This document shows positions 22,450-23,269 of a stretch of 23,269 nt of DNA, piece by piece (positions within the stretch are counted from its first letter, which is position 1; every line of letters starts with the position of its first letter). Source of the stretch: UBA4744 sp035282865 (lineage in GTDB: Bacteria; Actinomycetota; Acidimicrobiia; Spongiisociales; UBA4744); NCBI GenBank assembly GCA_035282865.1, contig DATEVB010000110.1, positions 1-23,269 of the forward strand. Reading direction: 5' to 3'. The position numbers and the translations under genes were made by a program. Below the pieces are notes generated by a model. The model saw only the letters and a program-made list of their open reading frames with translations. It was not told the DNA's origin and ran no database searches.

Positions 22450-23269
22450 ATGAGAAAGAAGAATTTGGTCGCGTTCGTCGCCCTGCTGGCGGTATTTGCC
22501 CTGCTGGCCGCGGCGTGCGGCGACGGCGAGACCACGACAACGGCCGGAGAAACGACGACGACGGCCGGAGAAACGACGACGACGGCAGGAGAAACCACGA
22601 CGACGGCTGGGGCGTCGGCGAATGCAGTCAAGACCTGCCTGGTCACCGACCTGGCCGGTGTTGACGACCGTAGCTTCAACGCCAGCGCCTGGCAGGGTGT
22701 CCAGGATGCGATGGCAGCCGGGTATGCAACGGCAGACTCGACCTACCTGGAGTCCTCGGACGCCTCCGACTGGCAGCCGAATATCGACCAGTTCCTGTCG
22801 CAGGGTTGCGAGCACATCGTGACGGTGGGCTTCGCCCTCGGTGAGGTGACGGCCATCAACGCGGCGGCCAACCCGGACATCATCTGGACGATGGTCGACA
22901 ACGTACTAACCGACGCGAACTTTGCGCCGCTGGCCTTGCCGAACGTGCGGGAACTCGTCTATCAGACCGACCAGGCTGCATTTGCGGCCGGCTACCTGGC
23001 GGCCGGCATGTCACAGACGGGAACGCTGTGCACCTACGGTGGCGGGAACTTCCCGACGGTGTCCATCTTCATGGACGGATTCACGCGCGGCGCCGCTCAT
23101 TACAACGAGGTCAAGGGAACCGATGTCGAGGTCATCGGCTGGGATGTCGATGCCAAGGACGGTCAGTTCACCGGTAGCTTCACCGACATGGGGCTGGCCC
23201 GCCAGACGGCGGAGTCCCAGTTCCAGGAAGGCTGCGACATGAGCCTCCCGGTCGGCGGCGCCATCAACC
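22450..23269 (+). CDS. BMP-family (PnrA/Med-like) nucleoside-binding lipoprotein, 3' end beyond window
   Basis: About 273 residues are visible; the frame is open to the window edge. The N-terminus is a lipoprotein signal peptide with lipobox LAAAC, so Cys23 would be lipidated. A low-complexity spacer follows: four 7-residue units of TTTTAGE type (28-55, bases 22531-22614). The periplasmic-binding BMP domain begins at CLVTDLAGVDDRSFNASAW and includes HIVTVGFALGE, YQTDQAAFAAGYLAAGM and GGGNFPTVSIFMDGF. In this family the protein delivers purine nucleosides or related compounds to an ABC importer, whose genes commonly follow. The position beside a queuosine-salvage gene is suggestive. The Thr-rich spacer probably acts as a flexible, possibly glycosylated stalk. 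Confidence 0.92.
   Translation, partial: MRKKNLVAFVALLAVFALLAAACGDGETTTTAGETTTTAGETTTTAGETTTTAGASANAVKTCLVTDLAGVDDRSFNASAWQGVQDAMAAGYATADSTYLESSDASDWQPNIDQFLSQGCEHIVTVGFALGEVTAINAAANPDIIWTMVDNVLTDANFAPLALPNVRELVYQTDQAAFAAGYLAAGMSQTGTLCTYGGGNFPTVSIFMDGFTRGAAHYNEVKGTDVEVIGWDVDAKDGQFTGSFTDMGLARQTAESQFQEGCDMSLPVGGAIN

Noticed and set aside
22531..22614. Short direct repeats as a possible CRISPR array
   Set aside because: The 21-bp units are contiguous, in frame and coding, with no spacers; they are a protein repeat.
22323..22679. A minus-strand frame with a repeated AVVVVSP sequence
   Set aside because: It is the antisense reading of the Thr-rich repeats in the lipoprotein gene, not a separate repetitive protein.

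Overview
The window is a high-GC, gene-dense chromosomal segment from a bacterium that is very probably an actinobacterium. From 4.6 to 21.2 kb the gene order follows the Mycobacterium tuberculosis block Rv3626c-Rv3596c as I remember it: zincin-like DUF2342 protein, tilS, hpt, ftsH, folE, folP, folB, folK, Rossmann/DUF2520 protein, panC, coaX, lysS, clpC. An SigR/RsrA-type redox sigma pair and many GTG/TTG starts fit the same picture. panD, lsr2 and the DUF3180 gene of that block are absent, and some genes are unusual for it (a folK-methyltransferase fusion, a dead phosphatase-like gene, a queuosine-salvage enzyme). This suggests a deep lineage outside the mycobacteria and streptomycetes, such as Acidimicrobiia; that placement is inference.

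Layout. 0.1-3.2 kb: MFS transporter, thymidylate kinase (tmk) and DNA polymerase III delta' (holB), with overlapping ends. 3.2-3.3 kb: tRNA-Thr(CGT) on the minus strand. 3.5-4.3 kb: ECF sigma factor and zinc-binding anti-sigma factor. 4.3-7.5 kb: small secreted or membrane protein, DUF2342 zincin, tilS, hpt. 7.7-13.0 kb: ftsH followed by folate genes folE-folP-(phosphatase-like)-folB-folK. 13.2-15.7 kb: DUF2520 Rossmann protein, panC and coaX (pantothenate/CoA). 15.9-17.4 kb: lysS. 17.5-18.5 kb: long-chain polyprenyl diphosphate synthase on the minus strand. 18.7-21.2 kb: clpC. 21.4-22.3 kb: Qng1/DUF2419-like queuosine-salvage hydrolase on the minus strand. 22.45 kb to the end: 5' part of a BMP-family nucleoside-binding lipoprotein.

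The plus-strand genes form tightly packed operons. At least ten junctions overlap, mostly by 4 nt (GTGA, TTGA or ATGA), so translational coupling is likely. Metabolically the block joins nucleotide supply (tmk, hpt), tRNA maturation and charging (tilS, lysS, tRNA-Thr), folate and CoA synthesis, and protein quality control (ftsH, clpC).

No mobile element, CRISPR array or phage gene is visible. The parts most worth attention are: a phosphatase-fold protein lacking its catalytic Cys and Arg inside the folate operon; a fusion of FolK to an isoprenylcysteine-methyltransferase-like membrane domain; the queuosine-salvage enzyme; and several strong GC-rich inverted repeats between genes, especially the tandem pair before lysS and the nested one after clpC.
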